Positions 19,493-29,668 of a DNA stretch of 64,000 bases are shown here, piece by piece. A program made the translations under genes and the position numbers. Each line of letters begins with the position of its first letter. Within the stretch, counting starts at the first letter, position 1. Under the pieces are notes generated by a model that saw only the letters and a list, made by a program, of their open reading frames with translations, searched no databases and was not told the origin of the DNA. This DNA comes from an uncultured Anaerolineae bacterium (GTDB lineage: Bacteria; Chloroflexota; Anaerolineae; J036; Brachytrichaceae). The stretch spans positions 100,601 to 164,600 of the forward strand of contig CALHLE010000009.1 of assembly GCA_938034415.1 (NCBI GenBank), read 5' to 3'.

Positions 19493-20209
19493 ATGATCGA
19501 GGTCTCATTCACCCTGCCCGACGGCCGTTCGTTCGGCGGCCCGATGCCGCGCGAGAAAGTGGTTCATCAGGCGCTGCACGCCTTTCTCCCCGATGAGGTG
19601 ATGCACCGGCATCGCTTGCGCATCACGATGCCGACCGGTGAGCTGATCTTCCCGGACATGTGGCTGTACGAAATCTACGATCACTACGGCCACTGCCGCT
19701 TCTTGCTGGAGGCCACGCCGCTGAAGGAGCATAAGGCCGAGTTCACCAACTTCGGCTTCGACCACCTCGCGCTGGCCACTACCGATCGTGAAGCATGCCG
19801 CCGTTTCTTCCAGGACGGCCTGAAGATGAAGAACGTGCGCGACGACGAGCACTTGCTGGTGCTCACCACCGGCGTGAACGCCCTGTTCTTCTTCAAGGCC
19901 GAGCCGGGTCAGCCCTTGAGCGACGGGCTGCCGTCGCGCGTTCACCACATCGGCTTTGTGGTGGACGACCTGGAAGCGGCGTATGCGCACTTGAAGGCGA
20001 CCTGTCCGGAATACGTCAGCGACTTCACGTTGCTGGAGCGTGCCGAACGGTTGTCGCTCTACGGCACGATCGAGCTGGGCGGCATTCGCTTCATGATCCA
20101 GCTCAGCCAGATCAAACCGGAATACAAAGGCCTCAAAGGCGAAAGCGCCGCGCCGATGCGCGAGTTCTATGACTACGCCTCGCGCGACTACGGCATCCGG
20201 CTGGCGTGA
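19493..20209 (+). CDS. VOC (glyoxalase/dioxygenase) family protein with ~80-aa N-terminal extension
   Basis: FGFDHLALATTDREACRRFFQDGLKMK...VHHIGFVVDDLEAAYAHLK. Confidence 0.8.
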   Translation: MIEVSFTLPDGRSFGGPMPREKVVHQALHAFLPDEVMHRHRLRITMPTGELIFPDMWLYEIYDHYGHCRFLLEATPLKEHKAEFTNFGFDHLALATTDREACRRFFQDGLKMKNVRDDEHLLVLTTGVNALFFFKAEPGQPLSDGLPSRVHHIGFVVDDLEAAYAHLKATCPEYVSDFTLLERAERLSLYGTIELGGIRFMIQLSQIKPEYKGLKGESAAPMREFYDYASRDYGIRLA

Positions 20210-20248
20210 ACGACTGGCGCATCTCCCGGCAAGGGCAAGACGCAGCAT

Positions 20249-20286
20249 AGGGTAGGCGCAGGCATTACCTGCGCCTATCTTTTATA
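20249..20286 (+). terminator. REP-like palindrome copy 2 acting as intrinsic terminator
   Basis: GGGTAGGCGCAGGCATTACCTGCGCCTATCTTTTAT: 10-bp perfect stem then TTTT. Confidence 0.75.
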
Positions 20287-20349
20287 CATTGCACCTTCCC
20301 GCGCTTTCTGAATGACGGGCGACGGGGTTGCATGTATATTCGCCCTGTC

Positions 20350-21063
20350 ATGCATAAACCGGACTGGAAGGAGTGGATGAAGCAGCCGCTCATCTGGACG
20401 GAGCGGATTCGCTCGCGCGCGCTGGTGTGGACGCCGGATGCGCATTGGTTCATCAATGACCCGCTTGGCCCGCTGCCGCATGCGCACGATGATGCGTCCG
20501 AGATCATCTATATCGCTGCCGGCCAGATGGACATTCAGGTTGGCGCGAGCAAGCAGCGCGTCGGCCCAGGCGAATTGCTGTTCATGCCGCCGGATCGCTA
20601 TCACAACTACTGGTTGGTCGGCGATGAGACGGTGTGCCTCTACGTCCTGGTGACGCCAAATCACAAGCACGCGCGCTGGCGCTACAAGGACTTCAAGCCG
20701 GGCGCGTTCGAGGGTCACGCGCCGCTGAAGAGCGCCTTTGCGCCCGATGCGACCGAATCCATGCCGTCCGACGAGCGGATCACGACGCGCGTGCGCGTGC
20801 TGCCGGCTGGTGAAGCAACCGACGTGATGGTTGAGAGCGTCAAAGAGAAGATGATCTACGTTCTCGACGGCGAGGCGCGCATCGAGATCGAGCGGCTGAG
20901 CGGCGCGATGCGACCGAACGACTATCAGCATGTGCCGGCGACGCATCATCACCGCATCATCAACACCGGCGCAACGCCGCTGCGTTACTTCGAGTTCGTA
21001 TGCTTCGACCCGACCGCGCCGGCCATCATCCGCCCAGAGGATGCCCATCTCGTGAAAGAGTGA
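20350..21063 (+). CDS. cupin domain-containing protein (two cupin-like motifs)
   Basis: LPHAHDDASEIIYIAAGQMDIQVG...GPGELLFMPPDRYHNYW; alternative start 20332. Confidence 0.82.
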   Translation: MHKPDWKEWMKQPLIWTERIRSRALVWTPDAHWFINDPLGPLPHAHDDASEIIYIAAGQMDIQVGASKQRVGPGELLFMPPDRYHNYWLVGDETVCLYVLVTPNHKHARWRYKDFKPGAFEGHAPLKSAFAPDATESMPSDERITTRVRVLPAGEATDVMVESVKEKMIYVLDGEARIEIERLSGAMRPNDYQHVPATHHHRIINTGATPLRYFEFVCFDPTAPAIIRPEDAHLVKE

Positions 21064-21122
21064 TCTGAATCGGCCCTCGTCCGGCCGTTCACCAACCCGA
21101 GCGCGGGAGCGCCGAGGAGACC

Positions 21123-21896
21123 ATGCGATCAGACAGCGGTTCGCCGTGGGATCGTCCGTATGTTGCGGTGGCGCTTGCAGCAGCGGCTGCCCTTGCCATC
21201 GTGGCGATCGGCGTCGTCGCCGCGCTGTCTATCGCATCACGGCCGGCATCGTCGCCTATGCCGACGGCTGAGCAGCCCATCGTCGTGCAAACGGTCGAGA
21301 AGGTCATCGTCATCACGGCCACGCCGACGCCAACCGAGCCGCCGACGCCGACCGCTTCACCGACCGCCACGCCGACGCCGATGCCGACGCCGACGCTCAC
21401 GCCCACGCCGACGCCGCTGCCGCTGCCGAAGTGGAGCGCGCTTGGCGACCTGAGCAGCGTGGCATACACGGCGTCCACCGTTGTCGAAATGTCGCGGCCG
21501 CGCCAGGGGATCGGCGGCGTGTTGCTCGGCGCCGACCGCGTCGTGCTCATGGCGGCGGGGCGGATCCGCGCCGGCGTGGATCTGAGCAAGCTCAAGCCGT
21601 CCGATGTGCAGATTAACGGCCGGAGCATCAAGCTCAAGCTGCCGCGCGCCCAGGTGCTCACCGTCGAGCTGTTGCCCGAGGCGTCGCGCGTGTTCGACAG
21701 CCAGCGCAGTTGGCTGTTTTCGGAATACGAGGGCCTGGAACTGGAGGCGATGAGCGAGGCGCGGCGCAAACTGCGCGCAGAAGCCGAGCGCGATGCGGCG
21801 ATGCTCGAGATGGCCGAGACGATGACCCGATTGCAACTGGCCGAGTTCCTGCGCAAGGCCGGATTTGAGCAGGTCGAGATCGAGTTTGAGCGCTAG
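21123..21896 (+). CDS. DUF4230-like membrane-anchored protein with TPTPTP linker
   Basis: N-terminal TM, (PT)n linker encoded ~21321-21420, then LLGADRVVLMAAGRIRAGVDLSKLKPSDVQINGRSIKLKLPRAQVL. Confidence 0.72.
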   Translation: MRSDSGSPWDRPYVAVALAAAAALAIVAIGVVAALSIASRPASSPMPTAEQPIVVQTVEKVIVITATPTPTEPPTPTASPTATPTPMPTPTLTPTPTPLPLPKWSALGDLSSVAYTASTVVEMSRPRQGIGGVLLGADRVVLMAAGRIRAGVDLSKLKPSDVQINGRSIKLKLPRAQVLTVELLPEASRVFDSQRSWLFSEYEGLELEAMSEARRKLRAEAERDAAMLEMAETMTRLQLAEFLRKAGFEQVEIEFER

Positions 21897-21961
21897 ACAG
21901 GATGCCGATTGTGCTCAGTCGCTAGAATATCCGCGGCAGCTCAGTCGTGATTTCAACGCAC

Positions 21962-24900
21962 ATGGAATTCCATATCTCCCGCGCCGCCCGCGAGCGCTAC
22001 GATTTCGATCAGTCCATCTATCAGTTCACCGGCAACGCGGTGCTTGCCGATCTGCGCGCTGTGCGCGAGTTTGCGCAGCGCATGAACGACCGGCGCGATG
22101 CCGCGCACAATCCGGGCCGCGCCGTCCGCGCCGGTGACCTGAACGCGATGGGGCTGATTGACGAGCTATCGCATCTGGTCGTCCGTCTCTACGATGAGGC
22201 GTTGCGCCAACGCGGGCAAGTGCCGTTCGACCGGCGCAGCTTCAGCGATGCGCTTGACTACGCCAGCCAAAAGCTCGGCCCCGAGGCCGTGTATGCCACG
22301 TTGGCGCGCTTCACCGAGCATTTCCCGCCGCTCCCGGTGTATCGCCGTGAGATGAATCCGGCGACATATCTGGCCGCATACAGCGTGGATGCGCTTGAGG
22401 AGCTGATAATGCTGTGGCTGGAGAACGAGAATCCGGCCTTCCAACCATTTGACGAATTGTTTGACGATGCCCTGGTTGCCGATGGCACAGCCTACCGACA
22501 GGTGATCGCGGCGATTCGAGAGTTCTTCGATCAGCAGCCGCGCTTCGGCCCGGACGATCAGACCTTGATCGAAATGTTACAAGCGCCGGCGCGCGCCGCG
22601 CCGGGTTCGTTACAGGGGCAGTTGGAGTTCATCCGACAGCGCTGGGCGCCATACTTCGGCGAGGCGTTCAGTCGCTTCCTCACCCGCCTGCTGACCAGCT
22701 TCGACTTGATCCGCGAAGACGAGAAAGCGGCGTTCGGGTTGGGCGGGCCAGGGCCGGCGCTGGTGCCGACGATTGAGGATTTGCGCGGCGTCCACGCTGC
22801 GCCGTCGGGCGACATCACCGTTATCGAGTATGAGGCGTTCACGCCCGACACCGACTGGATGCCGAAGCTGGTGTTGCTGGCCAAGAACACCTATGTGTGG
22901 CTCGATCAACTCTCGCGCAAATATCAGCGCGCCATCAGCCGGCTCGACCAGGTGCCGGACGAGGAGCTGGCGCAGATGGCGCGATGGGGCATCACCGGCC
23001 TGTGGCTAATCGGCCTGTGGGAGCGCAGTAAGGCGTCGCAGCGCATCAAGCAGATCATGGGCGCGCACGACGCCATAGCCTCGGCCTATTCGCTCTACGA
23101 CTACACGATTGCCGAGGACCTGGGCGGCGAAGCGGCGCTGAACCACCTCAAGGCGCAGGCCTGGCGCTACGGCATCCGCCTTGCCTGCGACATGGTGCCC
23201 AACCACATGGGCATTGACGCTAAGTGGGTGATCGAGCGGCCGGACTACTTCCTCTCGCTCGATCATCCGCCCTTCCCATCCTACACGTTCAACGGGCCAG
23301 ACCTCTCCAGCGATCCGCGCGTCGGCATCTTTCTTGAGGATCACTACTACACGCGCACCGATGCGGCTGTGGTTTTTAAGCGCCTCGACCGCCAGACGGG
23401 CGACGTGCGCTATGTCTATCACGGCAACGATGGCACGTCACTCCCGTGGAACGACACGGCGCAGATCAACTACCTCAACCCGGAAGCGCGCGAGGCCGTG
23501 ATCCAGACCATCTTGCACGTCGCGCGGCAGTTTCCCATCATCCGCTTCGACGCGGCCATGACGCTGGCCAAGCGGCATATCCGCCGGTTGTGGTTTCCCG
23601 AGCCGGGGGCGGGTGGGGCGATCCCGTCGCGCGCCGGCCACGGCATGACCGCCGAGGAGTTCGACGCGCTGATGCCGAACGAGTTCTGGCGCGAAGTTGT
23701 GGATCGCGCGGCGGTCGAAGCGCCTGATACGCTCCTGTTGGCCGAGGCATTTTGGATGCTGGAAGGCTACTTTGTGCGCACGCTCGGCATGCACCGCGTT
23801 TACAACAGCGCGTTCATGAACATGTTGCGCGATGAGAAGAACGACGAGTATCGCCGGCTCATCAAGAACACCATCGAGTTCGACCCCGAAATTCTGCGCC
23901 GTTACGTCAACTTTCAGAACAACCCGGACGAGAAGACGGCTGTCGAACAATTCGGCAAAGGCGACAAATACTTCGGCGTCTGCGTGCTGATGTGCACCAT
24001 GCCCGGCCTGCCGATGTTTGGGCATGGCCAGATCGAGGGCTACACCGAAAAGTACGGCATGGAGTTTCGCTATCCCAAGCTGTGGGAATGGCCCGACCAG
24101 GCGCTGGTCGCCCGGCATGAGCGCGAGATCTTCCCGCTTTTGAAGAAGCGCTACTTGTTCGCCGGCGTGGATCAATTCCGGCTGTTTGATTTCTATACGG
24201 CGGACGGCAGCGTAAACGAAGATGTATTCGCCTACTCGAACGCCCATGGCGACGAGAGGACGCTGGTGATATACCACAACAAGTTCGCCGAAACGCGGGG
24301 ATGGATTCACACGTCGGCGGCTTACGCCGTCAAGCAGGCCGATAAGAAAGTGCTCGTCCGGTCCACGTTGGGCGAGGCGCTGGGTTTGCACGACGACGCG
24401 GATCACTTCGTCGTGTTCCACGACGCCATCAGTGGGCTTGAGTTCATCCGCAGCAGCCGCGAACTGTGTGCGCGTGGCCTATATGTGGCGTTGCGCGCCT
24501 ATGAGTATCACGTCTTCGACCGCATCTATGAAGTTCGGGATGACGCCGCGCATCCTTACGCCGAGCTGGACGCCCGGTTGCAAGGGCGCTGGGTTGCGAG
24601 CATCGCGGAAGAGCTGGAGATCGTGCGATTGACGCCGGTTGCGCGTGCATACCGGCGGCTGGTGGATGCCGATCTGATGAGGCGCTTGATCGGCGCGGCG
24701 ACGCTGAGCGAGGCCGAACGCATTCAGGCGCTCGACGACCTTGAGGCGCGCATGCAGGCGGTGCTGGAGGCGATTCAGCGCCACGCGCGCGGCGACGGCA
24801 CCATGGATGCTGACGTCTGTCGCGCGGTCGCCCGCGCCGTCCGCGAGGATGCGCGGCGCTTCGTGACATGGCGCATGCAGGGTCGGCTGCCGGACGACGA

Positions 24901-25480
24901 GGCCACACTTGCGGCGACGCTCGGCTGGCTGCTCTCGCGCCGAATAGGCGAGGCGGCGCAGACGCCGTCGGAAGCGGTGCGCCCAACCCAGGATGGGACG
25001 TCGCGGCCTACGGACGATCCCGCACAGACCAGCCGCGCCTGGCTCGCCCGCTGGCGCTTGGGCGAGGAACTGCAAAGCGCCCTGCGCGACCTCGGCATGG
25101 ACGACCGGCGAGCCTACTCTGCCGTGGCGCAGGTCAAGCTGATGATGACGCACAGCGATCTGCTGATGGCACCTGCGCCGGATGCTGTGGCCCGCGCGCC
25201 AAACGCCAGCCTGCGCATCGCTGCGCTGCGCGCCCTATTTGCCGACCCCGAAGCTCAGGCTTTGCTTCAGGTGAATGTGCACAACGGCGTCACCTATTTC
25301 AACAAAGAGGCGTTCGAGTCGCTCGTCGCGGCGCTGGATGCGGCGGCGACGCTCAACGGCGCAGACGATGCGCGCGCCCAGGCGCAGGCGCTGATCGAAG
25401 CGGCGACGGCGGCCGGATACCGCATGGAGCAACTGTTGTCCGAGGCGGCAGCGCCAGATTCTCGACCGGCAAGCGCATGA
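21962..25480 (+). CDS. large GH13-type (alpha-amylase family) glycoside hydrolase, ~1.17 kaa
   Basis: Region I-like CDMVPNHMG, region II IIRFDAAMTL, region III LLLAEAFW, region IV-like FQNNPDE; ATG 21962 preferred over 21947. Confidence 0.82.
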   Translation: MEFHISRAARERYDFDQSIYQFTGNAVLADLRAVREFAQRMNDRRDAAHNPGRAVRAGDLNAMGLIDELSHLVVRLYDEALRQRGQVPFDRRSFSDALDYASQKLGPEAVYATLARFTEHFPPLPVYRREMNPATYLAAYSVDALEELIMLWLENENPAFQPFDELFDDALVADGTAYRQVIAAIREFFDQQPRFGPDDQTLIEMLQAPARAAPGSLQGQLEFIRQRWAPYFGEAFSRFLTRLLTSFDLIREDEKAAFGLGGPGPALVPTIEDLRGVHAAPSGDITVIEYEAFTPDTDWMPKLVLLAKNTYVWLDQLSRKYQRAISRLDQVPDEELAQMARWGITGLWLIGLWERSKASQRIKQIMGAHDAIASAYSLYDYTIAEDLGGEAALNHLKAQAWRYGIRLACDMVPNHMGIDAKWVIERPDYFLSLDHPPFPSYTFNGPDLSSDPRVGIFLEDHYYTRTDAAVVFKRLDRQTGDVRYVYHGNDGTSLPWNDTAQINYLNPEAREAVIQTILHVARQFPIIRFDAAMTLAKRHIRRLWFPEPGAGGAIPSRAGHGMTAEEFDALMPNEFWREVVDRAAVEAPDTLLLAEAFWMLEGYFVRTLGMHRVYNSAFMNMLRDEKNDEYRRLIKNTIEFDPEILRRYVNFQNNPDEKTAVEQFGKGDKYFGVCVLMCTMPGLPMFGHGQIEGYTEKYGMEFRYPKLWEWPDQALVARHEREIFPLLKKRYLFAGVDQFRLFDFYTADGSVNEDVFAYSNAHGDERTLVIYHNKFAETRGWIHTSAAYAVKQADKKVLVRSTLGEALGLHDDADHFVVFHDAISGLEFIRSSRELCARGLYVALRAYEYHVFDRIYEVRDDAAHPYAELDARLQGRWVASIAEELEIVRLTPVARAYRRLVDADLMRRLIGAATLSEAERIQALDDLEARMQAVLEAIQRHARGDGTMDADVCRAVARAVREDARRFVTWRMQGRLPDDEATLAATLGWLLSRRIGEAAQTPSEAVRPTQDGTSRPTDDPAQTSRAWLARWRLGEELQSALRDLGMDDRRAYSAVAQVKLMMTHSDLLMAPAPDAVARAPNASLRIAALRALFADPEAQALLQVNVHNGVTYFNKEAFESLVAALDAAATLNGADDARAQAQALIEAATAAGYRMEQLLSEAAAPDSRPASA

Positions 25481-25527
25481 CGCGCGGCGCACATGCGCAG
25501 GAATGAAACTGTTAGATTACGGGATAT

Positions 25528-26466
25528 ATGAACGTACCACGCAAGCTCATTCGCGCGTCGTCGCTCGTCGCGACGGCGACGCTTGTCTCCCTTGTTGCAT
25601 CCCAGCCCATCATCGCTGAGCGATCTTCTGTGTTTGCCGCGCAATCGGCCAAAATGACGCCGCGTCCGACGGCGACGCTGCGGCCGATTGCGACGCCTAC
25701 GCCGCGCGGGACGACATTCCCCACGCCTCGCACAACGCCGACCGCTGCGCTGCCGTCCGGCATTGCCATCCGACCGATCCGCAGCACCGCCTCTATCAGG
25801 TCCTACAAGACGGTGGTGAGCATGAAGCTGGACGGCCAGAGCGCCGGCAGGGTCGCCAAAGGTGACTTCAACGCCGAGGTGCGGGCCGACCTAACCAACA
25901 AGACCAACAAGCGCCAAAGCATCGGCGTCAGCGGCAGCCTGGCGCCGGTGTTATTGGGCCGCTATCTACAGGGCCTCCCGATCAGCGGGCTGACCTTGTA
26001 TTTGATGGACGGCAAACCCTACATCGTCGCGCAAGCGCTGATTCTGCGGGTGTGCGCCGTGCCCGGCGCGCAGATTGCCGGCCTCGACCAGTTGAGCGGC
26101 GGCCTGTCTGCCGAAGCCTTCCTCTCACAGTTGACGGGCAGCAACGAAATCTACGGCACGTTGGTGGGCAACGCGGCCATAAACGGCATCCCGACCAAGC
26201 ACTACAAGCTCGATGTCAAGACGATCAACGCGCTGGCCAGGCAGCGCGGGGCGACCATGCAACTCGCGAGCGGTGAGGTGTGGATCGCCGCGCAGGGTGA
26301 TTACATCGTTCGCCTGGTGGTGGACGGCAAGGGTAACTTAGCGGCCAACGCCGGCGTAGATTTCAACGGCGAGTTCAACCTGACGCTGAATGTCTCAGAT
26401 GTGAACCGGATTCCGGCCATTCAACTGCCGAACCAGTGCAATAACCCGATGCGCCTGCCGGTGTAA
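25528..26466 (+). CDS. hypothetical secreted protein with PT-rich linker (LppX/LolA-like fold possible)
   Basis: Signal-like N-terminus, TPRPTATLRPIATPTPRG linker, ~200-aa domain; TAGATT 9 nt upstream of ATG. Confidence 0.6.
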   Translation: MNVPRKLIRASSLVATATLVSLVASQPIIAERSSVFAAQSAKMTPRPTATLRPIATPTPRGTTFPTPRTTPTAALPSGIAIRPIRSTASIRSYKTVVSMKLDGQSAGRVAKGDFNAEVRADLTNKTNKRQSIGVSGSLAPVLLGRYLQGLPISGLTLYLMDGKPYIVAQALILRVCAVPGAQIAGLDQLSGGLSAEAFLSQLTGSNEIYGTLVGNAAINGIPTKHYKLDVKTINALARQRGATMQLASGEVWIAAQGDYIVRLVVDGKGNLAANAGVDFNGEFNLTLNVSDVNRIPAIQLPNQCNNPMRLPV

Positions 26467-26500
26467 CGTCGCTTTGGGGTGACCGTCACGCGGGCGAACG

Positions 26501-26994
<494 letters not shown>

Positions 26995-27000
26995 TCACCA

Positions 27001-27034
27001 GGACGTGACGTTCCGAATCGGGAACGTCACGTCC
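27001..27034 (+). promoter_or_regulatory. perfect 14-bp hairpin in glnA 5' leader
   Basis: GGACGTGACGTTCC-GAATCG-GGAACGTCACGTCC, ~30 nt upstream of the glnA start; weak T-rich tail CACTTTTCC. Confidence 0.85.
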
Positions 27035-27063
27035 TCACTTTTCCGAAGGAGCGTTACCCGATC

Positions 27064-28494
27064 ATGACTACCGAACTTAGAGAATTTTTGCGAATCCCAT
27101 ACGCGGAGCTGGAAGAGTTGAACCTGGAAGCCAAGGCTCAGCGCCTGGCGCGCACGCCGATGCACCAGCTCCAGGAAGCGCGCCTAAAGTATCTGACCGA
27201 CGAGAAGCGCATCAAGGCCGTCACCGTGTTGTTCTCCGACCTCGAAGGCCGGCTGCACATGCTCGACTATGACAAGAAGTTCCTGTTGAAGTCGCATGAC
27301 AACCTGACCTTCGACGGTTCGTCTATTCGCGGCTTCACGACGCAACGCGAGTCCGACTTGCGGCTGGGCATTGACTGGTCGGCCTTTTATTGGGCGCCGG
27401 CCGATGTTTTTGGCCCGGGCAAAGTGCTCGTCTTCGGCGAGGTGATGGAGCGCGACGGCCGGCCATACGTTGCCGACACGCGCAGCATCCTCAAAGGCTA
27501 TGCCCAGAAGATGTTCGAGGAGAAGGGCTACACCATGAACGCCGCGAACGAGATCGAAGGGTTCTTGTTCAAGGGGTTGAACGCCGAGCGCGAGTACTAC
27601 AAAACGGGCAAGTTCGAGTTCGCCAACACCGGCGGCTACTATCACTCGCTGCCGGGCGACCCGCTGCGCCAGTTCATTGACACCGTGGCCGAGGTGCAGC
27701 GCGCGATGGGCTTTCAAAACGAAAAGGATCACCCCGAGGTCGCGCCGTCGCAGTTCGAGATCAACTACAGTTACACCGAGGTGGTAGTCGCAGCAGACAC
27801 CATTCAGCTCTACAAGCTGATCTGTCGACAGGTGGCGGCGCTCCTCGGCATGACGGCTAGCTTCTTGCCCAAGCCGATCGTCGGCGTCAACGGCAGCGGT
27901 ATGCACACGAACATCTCGGTCAGCCAAAACGGCACCAATCTGTTCTGGGACGCGAACGGCGAGGAGAACCTGAGCGACTTCGCCTGGAAGTTTGTGGATC
28001 GCCTCCTCACGCACGCCAACGACATCTGCCTGTTGCTGAATGCGAGCGTAAACGCCTATCGCAGGCTCGACCCGCACTTCGAGGCGCCCAACCAGATCAT
28101 CGCCTCGCCGGTGGATCGCGGCTCGATGGTGCGCATCCCGATCGGCAACGAGCGCAGCGCGCGCATCGAGGTGCGCTCGGTGGGGCCGGATGCGAATCCC
28201 TACTTGGTGATGTATGCCCTCTTCCGCACCGGCTTGGAAGGCAGCATCAGCAATGAGCCGGGCCTGCGCCAGGCCAAACGCTTCTTGCCGGACAACATCT
28301 ATGACGCGATTGACAACTTCTGCGCCGCGCAGTGGACCTCCACCTTGCTGGGCGATGACGTGAAGGCGCGCTACGCCGATCTGAAGCGCGCTGCAGCCGA
28401 CCGCTGCCCGCGCCTGCTCGGCACAATCGTCAAAGGCTCCGAGGTGCAGTATCACCACGAGGTCTATAACCAGCATCTGTGGAACATGTTCTAA
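27064..28494 (+). CDS. glnA: glutamine synthetase
   Basis: FDGSSIRGF, NEIEGFLF, NGSGMHTNISV, NERSARIEVR; SD aaggagcg before ATG 27064; the 26983 start would include the hairpin and is rejected. Confidence 0.95.
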   Translation: MTTELREFLRIPYAELEELNLEAKAQRLARTPMHQLQEARLKYLTDEKRIKAVTVLFSDLEGRLHMLDYDKKFLLKSHDNLTFDGSSIRGFTTQRESDLRLGIDWSAFYWAPADVFGPGKVLVFGEVMERDGRPYVADTRSILKGYAQKMFEEKGYTMNAANEIEGFLFKGLNAEREYYKTGKFEFANTGGYYHSLPGDPLRQFIDTVAEVQRAMGFQNEKDHPEVAPSQFEINYSYTEVVVAADTIQLYKLICRQVAALLGMTASFLPKPIVGVNGSGMHTNISVSQNGTNLFWDANGEENLSDFAWKFVDRLLTHANDICLLLNASVNAYRRLDPHFEAPNQIIASPVDRGSMVRIPIGNERSARIEVRSVGPDANPYLVMYALFRTGLEGSISNEPGLRQAKRFLPDNIYDAIDNFCAAQWTSTLLGDDVKARYADLKRAAADRCPRLLGTIVKGSEVQYHHEVYNQHLWNMF

Positions 28495-28516
28495 GCTGAC
28501 TGCAGCTTACAAAATT

Positions 28517-28547
28517 GAGTAGGCGAAGGAGCCGCCTTCGCCTACTC
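28517..28547. repeat. REP-like palindrome copy 3 (downstream of glnA)
   Basis: GAGTAGGCGAAGG-AGCCG-CCTTCGCCTACTC, 13-bp perfect stem. Confidence 0.8.
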
Positions 28548-28731
28548 GGCCTCGGGGCTGTCTCAACTTACCCGCGGGCGTGAGCGCCCGCGCCACACGT
28601 CAGACGCTTCGTCGCTCTCCCGCCTCTACATTACCTTTCCTTGGCGCCCCTCTCTGCTGCGCGCGCTCCCTGCCGGAAATACGCCTGACGCCTATCACCG
28701 CATAGGCGTTGTGATAGATTTCGTCGTCCGA

Positions 28732-29643
28732 ATGCCTACGCTCGGTTCACAACTCGTCCCGGCCAAAATGATGGAGTTGAGGCGCTTGCTGGCCCAGCTC
28801 GACGCCGACGACGTTGGGGCGCTCGATGAGTCGTTAGGCGAGTGGATGCGTCGCCCGCTGGGGCGCGAGGCGCTGGCCAGTGTGGTGCTGCCGGTCGCCG
28901 GCTCGACCTACGTGTGCATGCTGAACTTCGAGCCGGCCGGCCTGATGTTGATCGAGCGCGGCAATATTGCAGCGCGCATTCGCCTGTTGGCCGTCGTGTC
29001 GGATTTGCGGCGGCGCGGCCTGGCGCGCACGATGCTCGAAAGCGCAGAGGTCATGGCGCGCCGGGCCGGCTTGCGCTGGGTGTGGATGGCCGTGCCCTCG
29101 GATAACCTGCCGGCGACGCGCTGCGCGTTGGCGTGTGGCTACCGGCGCTATCGTCCGCAGTTCATGCGTCGCCAGCTCGGCCATGCGCTCCCCGTTCGCG
29201 CCGAACGCGCGCGCGTCGAGCCGCTGGCCGGCCGCGAAGCCGATGCGCAGTTGCGCTACTGGGTCAGCGTGGCGGCGAACCAGGGGGATGCCTGGTGCAG
29301 CGACCTCGTCCAGGCCGACCTGCTCCCATGGAATACGGCCCCGCTGAACGACGGTCAGCTTTACTTGCTCATCAGCCCGCCGGACGAAGTGGGCATCGCC
29401 CATCTGCGCGGCGAGCCGGCGCACTGCGTCGTCACGCTCTGGCTGGATCAGGCTTTGTGGAACACGCCGCGCGAGATGCAGGTGTTGAAGGCGGTGTTGG
29501 ATTCCGTGGCCGATGCGTCGTCCACGCTTGATGTCGATCTGGGCAGCGGGGGGCACTTGCGCGCCTCGGCGCCGGCCTACAAAGCGCTTGGTTTCAAGCC
29601 GATGTTGCGCGAGCGGGTGATCATGGCCAAGCAAGTCGGTTAG
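28732..29643 (+). CDS. GNAT family N-acetyltransferase
   Basis: IRLLAVVSDLRRRGLARTMLESAEVMARRAGLRWVWMAVPSDNLPATRCALACGYRRY; alternative GTG start 28711. Confidence 0.75.
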   Translation: MPTLGSQLVPAKMMELRRLLAQLDADDVGALDESLGEWMRRPLGREALASVVLPVAGSTYVCMLNFEPAGLMLIERGNIAARIRLLAVVSDLRRRGLARTMLESAEVMARRAGLRWVWMAVPSDNLPATRCALACGYRRYRPQFMRRQLGHALPVRAERARVEPLAGREADAQLRYWVSVAANQGDAWCSDLVQADLLPWNTAPLNDGQLYLLISPPDEVGIAHLRGEPAHCVVTLWLDQALWNTPREMQVLKAVLDSVADASSTLDVDLGSGGHLRASAPAYKALGFKPMLRERVIMAKQVG

Positions 29644-29668
29644 GCCAGGGTCGGGTGCTCGCGTCGCG

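Noticed and set aside
21321-21420. Repetitive ACGCCGACGCC tract as a possible CRISPR/tandem array
   Set aside because: In-frame TPTPTP linker codons of a secreted protein; no spacers.
23438-24421. 327-aa minus-strand ORF
   Set aside because: Antisense to the GH13 gene; no motif support.
27184-28476. 430-aa minus-strand ORF
   Set aside because: Antisense to glnA; composition-driven long ORF in high-GC DNA with no recognisable motif.
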